Shown: positions 48,628 to 56,580, numbered from the stretch's first letter. The stretch is DNA of 64,000 nt from Geminicoccaceae bacterium (GCA_020638495.1 JACKIN010000016.1:1-64000); one strand, 5' to 3'. A program made the numbers and translations. The notes: generated by a model not told the origin, from the sequence alone.

Positions 48628-48641
48628 AATTTGATCAAATT
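48628..48641. promoter_or_regulatory. 14-bp palindrome AATTTGATCAAATT upstream of the sulfatase/importer operon
   Basis: A perfect 14-bp palindrome, strikingly AT-rich for this genome, centred about 80 bases upstream of ATG 48553 and 13 bases past the stop of the upstream flavoprotein gene. The next bases (TTCGTGATC) contain another GATC half. Position and symmetry fit an operator for the GntR regulator encoded in the operon. No -10/-35 pair is obvious nearby. Confidence 0.4.
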
Positions 48642-48653
48642 TCGTGATCGGCG

Positions 48654-50051
48654 TCAGGGCTCGAGGCGCAGCACCTTGCCGGGGTTGAGGATGCTCGCCG
48701 GGTCCAGCGCCGTCTTGATGGCCCGCATCACCGCCATGCCGTCGGCATGCTCGCGCTCGAGGCTGGCGATCTTGCCGAAGCCGATGCCGTGCTCGCCCGT
48801 GCAGGTGCCGCCCAGCGCCAGGGCGCGGTCGATCAGCCGGGCATTGACCGCCTTGGCCCGCGCCTGCTCGTCCGGGTCGTCGGGGTCGAGCAGGAAGAGG
48901 AGATGGAAATTGCCGTCGCCGACATGGCCGACCAAGGGGGCGAGGAGCCGGCTTTCGGCGAGGTCGGCCTCGGTCTCGGCGATGCAGGCGGCGAGCTTCG
49001 AGATCGGCACGCAGACATCGGTGGCCCAGCCGCGGCAGCCGGGGCGGAGCGCCAGGGCCGCGTAATAGGCGTCGTGGCGCGCGCGCCAGAGCTGGTTGCG
49101 CTCCTCGGTGCTGGCCGACCAGCGAAACCCCGTGCCGCCGAAATCGCCGGCGATCGCCTCGACCGCCGCCGCCTGCTCGGCCACCCCTGCGGCACTGCCG
49201 TGGAACTCGAAGAAGAGGGTCGGTGCCGGCTCCAGCCCGGCGAGCTTCGAGTGGGCGATGCAGGCCCGCATCTGCACGGCGTCGAGCAGCTCGATCCGCG
49301 CCACCGGAATGCCCGACTGGATGGTGAGCTGCACGGTCTCGACCGCCGACCGCACGTCCGGGAAGGTGGCGACCGCCGCCGAGATGGCTTCGGGTATGCC
49401 GAACAGGCGCAGGCGCAGCTCGGTGATGATGCCGAGCGTGCCCTCCGAGCCGATCAGCAGGCGCGTCAGGTCGTAGCCCGCGGCACTCTTGCGGGCGCGG
49501 CCGCCGGTATGCACGATGCTGCCGTCGGCCATGACCGCGGTGAGGCCCAGCACCACGTCGCGCATCGTGCCGTAGCGCACGGCATTCGTGCCCGAGGCCC
49601 GGGTGGCGGCCATGCCGCCGAGCGAGGCGTCCGCGCCGGGGTCGACCGGGAAGAAGAGGCCCGTGTCGCGCAGCTCCTCGTTCAGCCGGCGCCGCCGGAT
49701 GCCGGCCTCGACGTGGCAGTCGAGATCCTCGACCGAGACGTCGAGAATGCGGTCCATGGCCGAGAGATCGATGCAGATGCCGCCCCGGAGAGCCTCGACA
49801 TGGCCCTCGAGCGAGGTGCCGGCGCCGAAGGCGACGATCGGCACGAGCGCATCCCGGCAGGTGGCGACGACGAAGGCCACCTCCTCGGTCGAGGCCGGCG
49901 TCACCACGGCGTCCGGTGCCGCCCCGCCATAGGGACCCTCGCCCCGGCCGTGCTGCTCGCGGAGCACGCGGTTGGTGGTCACCCGCTCGCCGAGCCGGGC
50001 CTGCAGGAGCTCGATCACTCGCTCCACGTCCCGAGGTTCCGCAATCGCCAT
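48654..50051 (-). CDS. FAD-linked oxidase, GlcD/D-lactate dehydrogenase-like
   Basis: A 465-residue flavoprotein of the FAD_binding_4/FAD-oxidase_C type. The PP-loop region is VPIVAFGAGTSLEGHVEALRGGICIDLSAMDRIL, followed by DPGADASLGGMAATRASGTNAVRYGTMRDVVLGLTAVMADG and TGGRARKSAAGYDLTRLLIGSEGTLGIITE. The C-terminal domain contains VGHVGDGNFHLLF with the metal-binding histidines, and GGTCTGEHGIGFGKIA. Such enzymes oxidise 2-hydroxy acids (D-lactate, glycolate, D-2-hydroxyglutarate). It lies upstream of, and on the same strand as, the sulfatase operon with a 100-base gap containing a palindrome; whether it belongs to that pathway is uncertain. Confidence 0.88.
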   Translation of the reverse strand: MAIAEPRDVERVIELLQARLGERVTTNRVLREQHGRGEGPYGGAAPDAVVTPASTEEVAFVVATCRDALVPIVAFGAGTSLEGHVEALRGGICIDLSAMDRILDVSVEDLDCHVEAGIRRRRLNEELRDTGLFFPVDPGADASLGGMAATRASGTNAVRYGTMRDVVLGLTAVMADGSIVHTGGRARKSAAGYDLTRLLIGSEGTLGIITELRLRLFGIPEAISAAVATFPDVRSAVETVQLTIQSGIPVARIELLDAVQMRACIAHSKLAGLEPAPTLFFEFHGSAAGVAEQAAAVEAIAGDFGGTGFRWSASTEERNQLWRARHDAYYAALALRPGCRGWATDVCVPISKLAACIAETEADLAESRLLAPLVGHVGDGNFHLLFLLDPDDPDEQARAKAVNARLIDRALALGGTCTGEHGIGFGKIASLEREHADGMAVMRAIKTALDPASILNPGKVLRLEP

Positions 50052-50117
50052 GGCTCGCCGCTCCCCTGCTCGTCCGGTTCATCGTAGCAGCCGATGGCGC
50101 CGGAGCCGAGGGGGGTG

Positions 50118-50870
50118 TCAGGGAACGGGTATGGCGCCGAAGCTCTGGACCAGGCTGCCGACGACCAGCAGCCAGCCGTCGACGAGGACGAAGAAGATCA
50201 CCTTGAAGGGCAGGGAGATGACCACCGGCGGCAGCATCATCATGCCCATCGACATCAGGATCGAGGCCACCACCATGTCGATGATGAGGAAGGGGATGAA
50301 GATCAGGAAACCGATCTCGAAGGCCCGCCTGAGCTCGCTGATCATGAAGGCCGGCACCAGCACGCGAAACGGGGCCTCGGCCGGGTCGAGCGTCGGCTCG
50401 ATGGCCGCGATGTCGTAGAAGAGGGCGAGATCCTTGTCCCGCACCTGGCTGCGCATGAAGGCATGGAACGGCGTGGCGGCCCGCTCGAGCGCCGTCATCT
50501 CGTCGATGTCCTCGGCGATGAGCGGGCCGATCCCGTCCTCCCAGGCCCGCTCGAAGGTCGGCATCATGATGAAGAGGGTCAGGAACATGGCGAGGCTGAC
50601 CAGGACCGAGTTGGGCGGGCTCTGCTGCAGGCCGAGGGCGGTGCGCAGGAAGGAGAGGACGATCACGATCCGGGTGAATGAGGTCACCATCAGCAGGATC
50701 GACGGTGCCAGCGAGAGCACCGTGACCAGCAGCACGAGGCGGACGATCTGGCCCGTGGCGGTCTCGCCGCCGCCGAGATCGATGGAGAGCGCCTGGGCCG
50801 CGGCCGGGCTCGCCAGGAAGACCGGAAGAAGGCCGGCGAGGAGGCCGAGAGCCAGGCGCCGGCCGCTCAT
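50118..50870 (-). CDS. fliP: Flagellar export apparatus protein FliP
   Basis: A 250-residue FliP of the flagellar type III export gate. A cleavable signal peptide (LALGLLAGLLPVFLASPAAAQA) is followed by four helices: LVLLVTVLSLAPSILLMVTSFTRIVIVLSFLRTALG, the first FliP signature, then SPPNSVLVSLAMFLTLFIMMP, FLIFIPFLIIDMVVASILMSMGMMMLPPVVISLPFKVIFFVLVDGW, the second signature. FliP forms the pentameric core of the gate with FliQ and FliR, which are not in the window. It overlaps fliO by ATGA. Confidence 0.95.
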   Translation of the reverse strand: MSGRRLALGLLAGLLPVFLASPAAAQALSIDLGGGETATGQIVRLVLLVTVLSLAPSILLMVTSFTRIVIVLSFLRTALGLQQSPPNSVLVSLAMFLTLFIMMPTFERAWEDGIGPLIAEDIDEMTALERAATPFHAFMRSQVRDKDLALFYDIAAIEPTLDPAEAPFRVLVPAFMISELRRAFEIGFLIFIPFLIIDMVVASILMSMGMMMLPPVVISLPFKVIFFVLVDGWLLVVGSLVQSFGAIPVP

Positions 50871-51166
50871 GGCTGGTCATCCCGGTCGATGGGCGGCCGG
50901 CCGGCGGTGTTCGTGGTGAGCAGGCTGGCCGAGCCCTGCGACGAGACCAGCACCAGATGCTCGGCCCCGTCGTGGCGCAGCAGCACGAGGCGCGTGCGCG
51001 GGTCGAGCGGCAGGGTCTCGAGCACGGCGAGCCGGCGGCTCGCGGCGAACCGGCCCCTCGCCGCCGCCGGGCCGAAGCGGCGAACCAGCCAGAAGACGGC
51101 CGCCATCAGCAGGAGGACGAATCCTAGGCCGATGATGGTCCGGCTGAGATCGGCGTATTCCAGCAT
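50867..51166 (-). CDS. fliO: Flagellar biosynthesis protein FliO
   Basis: A 99-residue FliO. One N-terminal helix (TIIGLGFVLLLMAAVFWLVRRFG) is followed by a cytoplasmic domain with RRLAVLETLPLDPRTRLVLLRHDGAEHLVLV, the FliO hallmark (LETLPLDPRTRLVLLR). FliO helps assemble the FliP ring. It lies directly upstream of fliP with a 4-base overlap and 12 bases after a small unknown gene, within a CtrA-box-preceded operon. Confidence 0.88.
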   Translation of the reverse strand: MLEYADLSRTIIGLGFVLLLMAAVFWLVRRFGPAAARGRFAASRRLAVLETLPLDPRTRLVLLRHDGAEHLVLVSSQGSASLLTTNTAGRPPIDRDDQP

Positions 51167-51178
51167 CGCTCCGGCCCC

Positions 51179-51469
51179 TCAGGAGCGGGCACGGTTGTGG
51201 TAGGCGGCCGTCGCCCGGGCGCTGGCATCGCCGCGCGCCAGCTCGGCGCGGCAGGCGCTGCATTCGCGCGACAGCGCCTCGCCCAGCCGTGCCACCTCGT
51301 CGAGCAGGCCGATCAGGGCCACGAGATCCCGGCTTCGCCCGCTGCGGCCCGCCTCGGCGAGGAGGCTTGCGAGGCGCCCGGCCAGGCCCTCGATATCGGG
51401 AAGGCCGCCGCCTGCGAGCGAGCGACGGGCCGCTGCGAGGGCGGTCGTGAGCTCCGTCGCGGCGCTCAT
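51179..51469 (-). CDS. Small helical protein in the fliO-fliP operon, unknown
   Basis: An unrecognised 96-residue protein, alanine/leucine/arginine-rich and predicted almost entirely helical, with one CxxC-like pair (ECSAC) near residue 72. Size and composition are like flagellar export chaperones (FlgN/FliT types), but no family motif is evident. It is coupled by a 4-base overlap to the upstream FlhB-like gene and precedes fliO by 12 bases, so a flagellar role is likely by context only. Confidence 0.6.
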   Translation of the reverse strand: MSAATELTTALAAARRSLAGGGLPDIEGLAGRLASLLAEAGRSGRSRDLVALIGLLDEVARLGEALSRECSACRAELARGDASARATAAYHNRARS

Positions 51470-51771
51470 GGCCGGCCCGCCGGCGGCAGGGTGTTGCCGG
51501 TCGCTGCTTGCGCCCCGGCATTGGCGCGGTAGAGGTGGGCCAGGATCTCGGCCACGGCGGCGAAGGCGACGGTCGGGATCGGGCTGCCGACGTCGAGCTT
51601 CTCGAGGATGGTGACCAGATCGGGATCGCGCTCTATGGGAATGTCGTAGGCGGCGGCGATGCCGAGGATCTGGGCGGCGATGGCACCGCGCCCCTTGGCC
51701 GTCACCTCCGGCAGCTTGCCGGCCTCGGGTAGATACCGCACTGCCACCGCGTAGTCGTTCGCCCCGCTCAT
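51466..51771 (-). CDS. FlhB C-terminal-like (EscU/YscU export switch) small protein
   Basis: A 101-residue protein matching only the cytoplasmic domain of FlhB: NDYAVAVRYLPEAGKLPEVTAKGRGAIAAQILGIAAAYDIPIERDPDLVTILEKLDVGSPIPTVAFAAVAEILAHLYR resembles the FlhB block after its NPTH site, although the NP-TH autocleavage residues themselves are reduced to ND-Y. Such FhlB/FlhX proteins can partly substitute for the cleaved FlhB domain in switching export specificity. It is the first gene of the minus-strand operon with the unknown helical protein, fliO and fliP, 47 bases from a CtrA box. Confidence 0.8.
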   Translation of the reverse strand: MSGANDYAVAVRYLPEAGKLPEVTAKGRGAIAAQILGIAAAYDIPIERDPDLVTILEKLDVGSPIPTVAFAAVAEILAHLYRANAGAQAATGNTLPPAGRP

Positions 51772-51818
51772 GCCTCGTCCCGCGCTCGTTGCCCGGTGCG
51801 GACGCTAGGCCAACAGGG

Positions 51819-51833
51819 TTAAGCGGGCGTTAA
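51819..51833 (-). promoter_or_regulatory. Full-consensus CtrA box TTAA-N7-TTAA
   Basis: On the minus strand TTAA-CGCCCGC-TTAACC, the complete CtrA recognition pattern, 48 bases upstream of the FlhB-like ATG (51771). A TAGCGT hexamer at about 51808-51803 could serve as -10. It sits in the 89-base divergent region shared with the MoeB/ThiF-like gene (ATG/GTG 51861), but the downstream flagellar operon is the expected target, as in other alphaproteobacteria. Confidence 0.65.
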
Positions 51834-51860
51834 CGCGGTTGCCGCGAAGGAGAGCAGGGC

Positions 51861-52634
51861 GTGAGCCTCGATGACGACGCGCTTCGCCGCTACGCGCGGC
51901 ACATCGTGCTGCCGGAGGTCGGCGGGCGGGGCCAGGAGCGGCTGCTCGCCGCTGCCGTGCTGGTGGTCGGCATGGGCGGGCTCGGCGCCCCGCTCGCCCT
52001 CTATCTCGCCGCCGCCGGGATCGGCCGCCTCGGCCTCGTCGACGACGACGTGGTCGCGAGCTCCAACCTGCACCGGCAGGTGCTCTACACCGAGGCGGAT
52101 ATCGACCGGCCCAAGGTCGAGGCGGCGGCGGCCCGGCTCGCCGCCATCGCCCCGGCCTGCCGCGTGGAGCAGCACGGCATCCGGCTCGACGGCGAGGCGG
52201 CGGGCGAGCTCGTCGCCGGCTACGACGTCATCGTCGACGGCACCGACAACGCGCCCACCCGTCGCCTCGTGCACGATGCCGCCATGCGCGCGCGTCGCCC
52301 GCTCGTCTCCGCCTCGGTGCAGGGCGTCGACGGCCAGCTCACCCTCTATCGGGCGTTCGCCGGCCCGCCGCATCCCTGCCTGCACTGCCTGTTCGGCGAG
52401 ACCGAGGACGATGCCATGCTGCCGAGCTGCGCCCAGGGTGGCGTGCTCGGCCCGGCGGCGGGCCTCGTCGGCTGCCTGCAGGCGGTCGCCGTGGTCAAGC
52501 TCCTGCTCGATCTCGGCCCCGATCTCTCGGGCACGCTGCTGCTGGTCGAGGCGCTCGGGCCCGCCATCGAGCGCCTGTCGTTCGCCCGTCGCCCGGAATG
52601 CGCCGAGCGCTGCGCGCACCACGCGGGCTGGTAA
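51861..52634 (+). CDS. MoeB/ThiF/HesA-family adenylyltransferase
   Basis: A 257-residue E1-like enzyme that adenylates the C-terminal glycine of a ubiquitin-like sulfur carrier (MoaD or ThiS). It begins RYARHIVLPEVGGRGQERL, has the nucleotide-binding loop VVGMGGLGAPLALYLAAAGIGRLGLVDDD, SNLHRQVLYTEADIDRPKVEAA, the catalytic-aspartate region VDGTDNAPTR, and zinc-binding cysteine pairs (CLHC and CAERC). Zinc pairs and the MLPSCAQGGVLGPAAG segment favour MoeB over ThiF, but no carrier gene is adjacent. GTG start, chosen for family N-terminus; GGAGAG lies upstream. It separates two flagellar blocks. Confidence 0.85.
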   Translation: MSLDDDALRRYARHIVLPEVGGRGQERLLAAAVLVVGMGGLGAPLALYLAAAGIGRLGLVDDDVVASSNLHRQVLYTEADIDRPKVEAAAARLAAIAPACRVEQHGIRLDGEAAGELVAGYDVIVDGTDNAPTRRLVHDAAMRARRPLVSASVQGVDGQLTLYRAFAGPPHPCLHCLFGETEDDAMLPSCAQGGVLGPAAGLVGCLQAVAVVKLLLDLGPDLSGTLLLVEALGPAIERLSFARRPECAERCAHHAGW

Positions 52635-52771
52635 TCCACGAGCCTGCCAAAAGCGATTGTCGCACAGCGGCTTAGGCAGGGCACATGAGGCCCGGTTACG
52701 GTTGCGTTCGGCCGCGTCCTTGCTGTATGGGAGCGCCGTTCGACAGGCCTTGGCATTCCCTGGGGGCTCGC

Positions 52772-53188
52772 ATGGCGGATACGCTCGACGTCAACTACCG
52801 ACCGACCGAGGACGAGCCTTACATGAACCCGCGCCAGGTCGAGTATTTCCGGCGCAAGCTCCTGGCCTGGCGCGACGAGCTGGTGCGCGGCTCCGGCCTG
52901 ACGCTGAAGCAGCTCCAGGCGGACGACAGCCGGCTCTCCGACGCCAGCGACTGGGCGAGCGCCGAGGTGCAGCGTGGCCTGGAGCTCCGCACCCGCGACC
53001 GGGAGCGCAAGCTGCTCAGCAAGATCGAGGCGGCGCTCCGGCGGATCGAGGACGGCTCCTACGGCTACTGCGAGGAGACGCAGGAGCCGATCGGCCTGAA
53101 GCGGCTCGACGCGCGGCCGATCGCGACGCTCAGCATCGAGGCCCAGGAGCGCCACGAGCGGCGCGAGCGCAGCTACCGGGACGACTGA
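52772..53188 (+). CDS. dksA: RNA polymerase-binding regulator DksA (CTSA-type finger)
   Basis: A 138-residue DksA. The coiled coil spans the segment YFRRKLLAWRDELVRGSGLTLKQLQADDSRLSDASDWASAEVQRGLELRTRDRERKLLSKIEAALRRI with the tip residues DDSRLSDASDWAS near 55-65, including the D-x-x-D/A tip needed for RNA polymerase secondary-channel action. The zinc-finger positions read C-T-S-A instead of four cysteines, like zinc-independent DksA paralogues. It modulates transcription together with ppGpp. ATG 52772 with TGGGGG upstream; an earlier ATG at 52685 would add 29 unconserved residues. It precedes fliK by 146 bases. Confidence 0.9.
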   Translation: MADTLDVNYRPTEDEPYMNPRQVEYFRRKLLAWRDELVRGSGLTLKQLQADDSRLSDASDWASAEVQRGLELRTRDRERKLLSKIEAALRRIEDGSYGYCEETQEPIGLKRLDARPIATLSIEAQERHERRERSYRDD

Positions 53189-53210
53189 GACCCGGCAAGA
53201 TCGGCAGGGG

Positions 53211-53229
53211 CCCGGCAGGATTTGCCGGG
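53211..53229. promoter_or_regulatory. Inverted repeat CCCGGCA-N5-TGCCGGG, candidate FlbD enhancer
   Basis: A perfect 7-bp inverted repeat (53211-53217 and 53223-53229), 20 bases downstream of another CCCGGCA (53191-53197). It lies about 85-100 bases upstream of the sigma-54 promoter of fliK, the usual enhancer distance. It resembles in general form the GC-rich ftr sites bound by FlbD in Caulobacter. It could instead be a terminator stem for dksA, but no T tract follows. Confidence 0.45.
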
Positions 53230-53304
53230 TGCCGCCCCCAGGGGCCGGCCCGCCCCACCTCCGTGTCGTGGCCGATTGCGGCGGATCGGGATGCCCGGGC
53301 GGTT

Positions 53305-53320
53305 TGGCACGGCGGTTGCT
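53305..53320 (+). promoter_or_regulatory. Sigma-54 promoter TGGCACG-N4-TTGCT of fliK-flgD-flgE
   Basis: TGGCACG (53305-53311), GCGG, TTGCT (53316-53320) is a perfect match to the -24/-12 consensus. The predicted transcript starts near 53331, only 4 bases before the fliK ATG. FlbD, a sigma-54 activator encoded at 61819-63162, is the expected partner. Confidence 0.8.
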
Positions 53321-53334
53321 GATGCTCATCCGCC

Positions 53335-54537
53335 ATGCTTTCGATCAATCCTCCTTCCGGCCCGCCGGCCGGGCCCGCCACGACCGCCGGTGCCGCGCGC
53401 CGGGCGGGTGACGACGGCTCCATGCCGGAAGGCTTCGAGGGGCTGCTGGCCGGCCTACTGGCGCCGCCCGCACCACCGCCCGCCACCCTGCCGGCGGTCG
53501 GCCTCGCGGCTGCCCCGGCAGCGCCGCCTCCTGCAGAAGTCCCGGTTGCCGCCCCGGTAGAAGGCGAGGACACGGTTTCTGGCGACGCCGACACGGCGTC
53601 CCAGGGCCGCCGGCCCGGCCCGACCCCCGACTTCGGGTTGCCGGCGACGGCGCCTGACGCAGCACCGGCGACCGCCCCGACCGAAGGGGCGCCGGACGTC
53701 GATGTCGCCGGCCCGCCACAGGGGCAAGCCGCGAAAGCCCCGGCTCCGGGTCCTGCACAGCCGCTCCCGGCGGCGGTCGCGCCGCGAGATGCCCCGGGCG
53801 ACCCTCCGCCAATGGCGACGGCCCCCGCCGTTCGTGCCGCCCGGGCCGGGAGCGCCGGTGCTGCTGCCGTCGAGCCGCCTGCCGGCCGCGCCGGTGCCGA
53901 GGGGGCGGGGCTGTGGGCCGCGGTCGGTCCCGCCGTCGCCCGGCCGACGGGTCGGGCCGGCAGCCCCCAGCCTGGGCCCGTGCAAGGCGCGGCTGGCCTG
54001 GTCGACGACTACCGGATCGCCGACGACAGCCTCGCCTGGCGCGGCCTGCTGGCCGTGGACGGGCCTGCCGCCTTCGCCGGCGCGCCGCTCGATGCCGCCG
54101 GCTCGGCCGAGGCGCCGCTGGCTGCTTCCGCCGTCCGCCAGCTCGCTCTGGCGATCGGGCAGGCGGTGAGCGGCGATGTCCGCCAGCTCTCCGTCCAGCT
54201 CAGCCCCGAGGAGCTCGGCGGCCTCGAGATCACGGTCGACTTCGCCGACGAGCGACGGGTGGCGGTGACGATCCTCGCCGAGCGCCCCGAGACCCTGGAC
54301 CTGCTGCGGGGCGAGACCCGTCAGCTCGAGCGGTTGCTCGGCCAGCAGGGGGTTTCGCTCGCGGCTGGCGGGTTCGAGCTGGGTCTCATGGCCGATGGCC
54401 GCGGCCAGCGTCGCGAGCATGCCGGTGCCGGGCCGGGCCAGGGCGCTTCGATCGACCTCGCGGATACGCAGGATGCCGCCACCGCCACCACCGCCGCGCC
54501 GCCGCTGCGGCGGGGCCTCTTGAACCTGTCCGTCTGA
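53335..54537 (+). CDS. fliK: Flagellar hook-length control protein FliK
   Basis: A 400-residue FliK. Residues 1 to about 230 are low-complexity alanine/proline/glycine-rich, the ruler-like disordered part. The C-terminal Flg_hook domain contains AIGQAVSGDVRQLSVQLSPEELGGLEITVDFADERRVAVTILAERPETLDLLR near residues 275-330, with the conserved LxPExLGxxxV pattern. FliK is exported and sets hook length by switching substrate specificity. The ATG is 15 bases after the -12 element of a sigma-54 promoter, so translation may begin almost leaderless, or at the next in-frame ATG (53422). flgD follows after 20 bases. Confidence 0.88.
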   Translation: MLSINPPSGPPAGPATTAGAARRAGDDGSMPEGFEGLLAGLLAPPAPPPATLPAVGLAAAPAAPPPAEVPVAAPVEGEDTVSGDADTASQGRRPGPTPDFGLPATAPDAAPATAPTEGAPDVDVAGPPQGQAAKAPAPGPAQPLPAAVAPRDAPGDPPPMATAPAVRAARAGSAGAAAVEPPAGRAGAEGAGLWAAVGPAVARPTGRAGSPQPGPVQGAAGLVDDYRIADDSLAWRGLLAVDGPAAFAGAPLDAAGSAEAPLAASAVRQLALAIGQAVSGDVRQLSVQLSPEELGGLEITVDFADERRVAVTILAERPETLDLLRGETRQLERLLGQQGVSLAAGGFELGLMADGRGQRREHAGAGPGQGASIDLADTQDAATATTAAPPLRRGLLNLSV

Positions 54538-54557
54538 TTGTCCGGAGTACCCAGGGA

Positions 54558-55220
54558 ATGACCGTCGATGCCACACGAGCTTCAGCCGGCACCACCGCCG
54601 CCGCGCGGTCGGGGGTCAAGCTGGCTGCCGATTTCGACAGCTTTCTCAAGCTCCTGACGACCCAGCTGACGACCCAAGACCCGCTGAGCCCGATGGACGC
54701 GGAGCAGTTCACCTCCCAGCTGGTGCAGTTCTCCGGCGTCGAGCAGGCGATCCAGACCAACACCAAGCTGGAAATGCTGATCGGCCTGATGCAGGCGAAC
54801 CAGACGACCGCGGCCCTCCAGTATATCGGCGCCACCGTGGAGCTCGACACCTCGGCCATCGCGCTGGCCGCCGGCGGGACGGCGGAGATCGCCTACGAGC
54901 TGCCGGAGACGGCGGCGGCCGTCCTCGTGGAGATCCGGGACGGGTCGGGCAGGCTGGTGCGCCAGCTCACCGGGCCCGCCGCCGCCGGTCCCCGGAGCCT
55001 CGTCTGGGACGGTCGCGACGGAGCGGGCGCCGCCCAGCCGGCCGGGACCTACAGCGTGGCGGTCGCCGCGGTCGACCCGCTCGGCCGCGAGATCCCGGTC
55101 CCGCTCGACACGGTCGGGCGGGTCGAGGCCCTGACCCAGACGACGGCGGGGCTGCGCCTCACCGTCGATGGCCGAACATATCCCGTGGAAAGCGTGCGGT
55201 CCGTGCGACCCGCCGCCTGA
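54558..55220 (+). CDS. flgD: Flagellar hook capping protein FlgD
   Basis: A 220-residue FlgD. The N-terminal segment contains DFDSFLKLLTTQLTTQDPLSPMDAEQFTSQLVQFSGVEQAIQTNTKLEML, the strongly conserved FlgD motif (FLxLLxxQLxxQDPLxPMDxxxFxxQLAQFSxVEQ). The C-terminal part has the FlgD Ig-like/TUDOR domain with IAYELPETAAAVLVEIRDGSGRLVRQL and GTYSVAVAAVD. FlgD caps the growing hook. CCCAGGGA lies just before ATG 54558. It is co-transcribed with fliK and flgE. Confidence 0.95.
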   Translation: MTVDATRASAGTTAAARSGVKLAADFDSFLKLLTTQLTTQDPLSPMDAEQFTSQLVQFSGVEQAIQTNTKLEMLIGLMQANQTTAALQYIGATVELDTSAIALAAGGTAEIAYELPETAAAVLVEIRDGSGRLVRQLTGPAAAGPRSLVWDGRDGAGAAQPAGTYSVAVAAVDPLGREIPVPLDTVGRVEALTQTTAGLRLTVDGRTYPVESVRSVRPAA

Positions 55221-55254
55221 CATCCCAGACACAACAAGACGCTGGAGCGAAGCA

Positions 55255-56553
55255 ATGAGCCTCTTCGGGTCACTTTATTCGGGTGTTTCCGGCCTCGGCG
55301 CTCAGTCGCGGGCTATGAGCATGATCTCGGACAACGTCGCGAACGTGAACACGACAGGTTACAAGGGCGCGGTCGCCCAGTTCGCGAACATGGTCACGAG
55401 CAAGGAATCGGTGTCCTCGTACTCGCCGGGCGGCGTGCGCTCGATCGGTGCCATGTCCATCAGCCGGCAGGGCCTGATCCAGAGCAGCAACTCGCCCACC
55501 GACGCGGCCATCTCCGGCGCGGGCTTCTTCGTCATGAACTCCCTCCCCGACGGCACCGGCGAGCAGATCTACACGCGCGCCGGGTCCTTCTCGCCGGACT
55601 TCCTCGGCGACCTCCGTTCGCCGTCGGGCTTCTACCTGCAGGGCTGGCTCCTCGATGCCGACGAGAACGTCGTCGACGTCAACCAGACCGAGACCGTCAA
55701 TGTGGGCAATGTCAACGGCCTGGCGACGGCGACGACGAACATCAGCCTCGGCGCCAATCTCGACGCCGACCAGGCCCTGCATGCGGGCGTCTATGCCGCT
55801 GGTGACATCGCCGCTGGCACCGTCGATGCCCAGTTCTCGCGCAATGTTCAGGTCTATGACAGCCTCGGCCGACCGCAACCGGTCACCATGGCATTCCTGA
55901 AGACGGCTGCCAATACCTGGCAGGTCGAGCTGATCGCCGCCGATCCGACGAGCGTCGATGCGCTGGCGCATCCCAATGGCCTGCTGGGCACCGGCACCGT
56001 CACGTTCAACGGTGACGGCAGCCTGGCCACGAACACGCTCGATGGCGCCACCGTCAACGTCACCTGGGCGGCCGCGACGGGCGCCGATCCGAGCGCCTTG
56101 ACGCTCGACCTCGGCAGCGCCGGCGAGACCAACGGCCTCACGCAGTTCGCGAGCCCGACCAACGTGGCGTTCGTCCAGCAAAATGGTGCCGAGGTCGGCG
56201 AGCTCAACGGCGTGAGGATCGACGAGGACGGGTACGTGATCGCGTCCTTCACGAATGGTGAGAACCGCCGGCTCTACCAGTTGCCGATCGCCACCTTCGC
56301 CAACCCGTCGGGGCTCGATCCGCGATCGGGCAATGTCTTCGCCCAGACCGAGGCGTCCGGCGCCTTCAACTTGCGCGCGGCGGGGCGGGGAGGTGCCGGC
56401 ATTCTCGCCCCGTCGGCGCTCGAAGCCGCCAATGTCGATCTCGCCGACGAGTTCACCAAGATGATCGTCACCCAGCGCGCCTATTCCGCCAATGCCCGGG
56501 TCATCACCACCACCAACACCATGCTCGAGGAGCTCATCCAGATCAGCCGCTAG
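55255..56553 (+). CDS. flgE: Flagellar hook protein FlgE
   Basis: A 432-residue hook protein. The N-terminal rod motif is SLFGSLYSGVSGLGAQSRAMSMISDNVANVNTTGYKG, with the flg_bb_rod NVANxxTxGYK sequence. The middle has the hook-specific D1/D2 region, VQVYDSLGRPQPVTMAFLK, and the C-terminal domain contains FAQTEASGAFNLRAAGRGGAG and the terminal helix ALEAANVDLADEFTKMIVTQRAYSANARVITTTNTMLEELIQISR. Exported by the type III apparatus and assembled under FlgD. GGAGCGAAGCA precedes ATG 55255. No separate promoter is visible in the 34-base gap, so it depends on the sigma-54 promoter of fliK. Confidence 0.95.
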   Translation: MSLFGSLYSGVSGLGAQSRAMSMISDNVANVNTTGYKGAVAQFANMVTSKESVSSYSPGGVRSIGAMSISRQGLIQSSNSPTDAAISGAGFFVMNSLPDGTGEQIYTRAGSFSPDFLGDLRSPSGFYLQGWLLDADENVVDVNQTETVNVGNVNGLATATTNISLGANLDADQALHAGVYAAGDIAAGTVDAQFSRNVQVYDSLGRPQPVTMAFLKTAANTWQVELIAADPTSVDALAHPNGLLGTGTVTFNGDGSLATNTLDGATVNVTWAAATGADPSALTLDLGSAGETNGLTQFASPTNVAFVQQNGAEVGELNGVRIDEDGYVIASFTNGENRRLYQLPIATFANPSGLDPRSGNVFAQTEASGAFNLRAAGRGGAGILAPSALEAANVDLADEFTKMIVTQRAYSANARVITTTNTMLEELIQISR

Positions 56554-56580
56554 ACGAGCAGAGGATGACGATAGAAACGG

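Noticed and set aside
53191..53229. CCCGGCA inverted repeat considered as an intrinsic terminator of dksA.
   Set aside because: The stem is adequate but no T-rich tract follows, and the position relative to the sigma-54 promoter suits an enhancer better; terminator remains possible.
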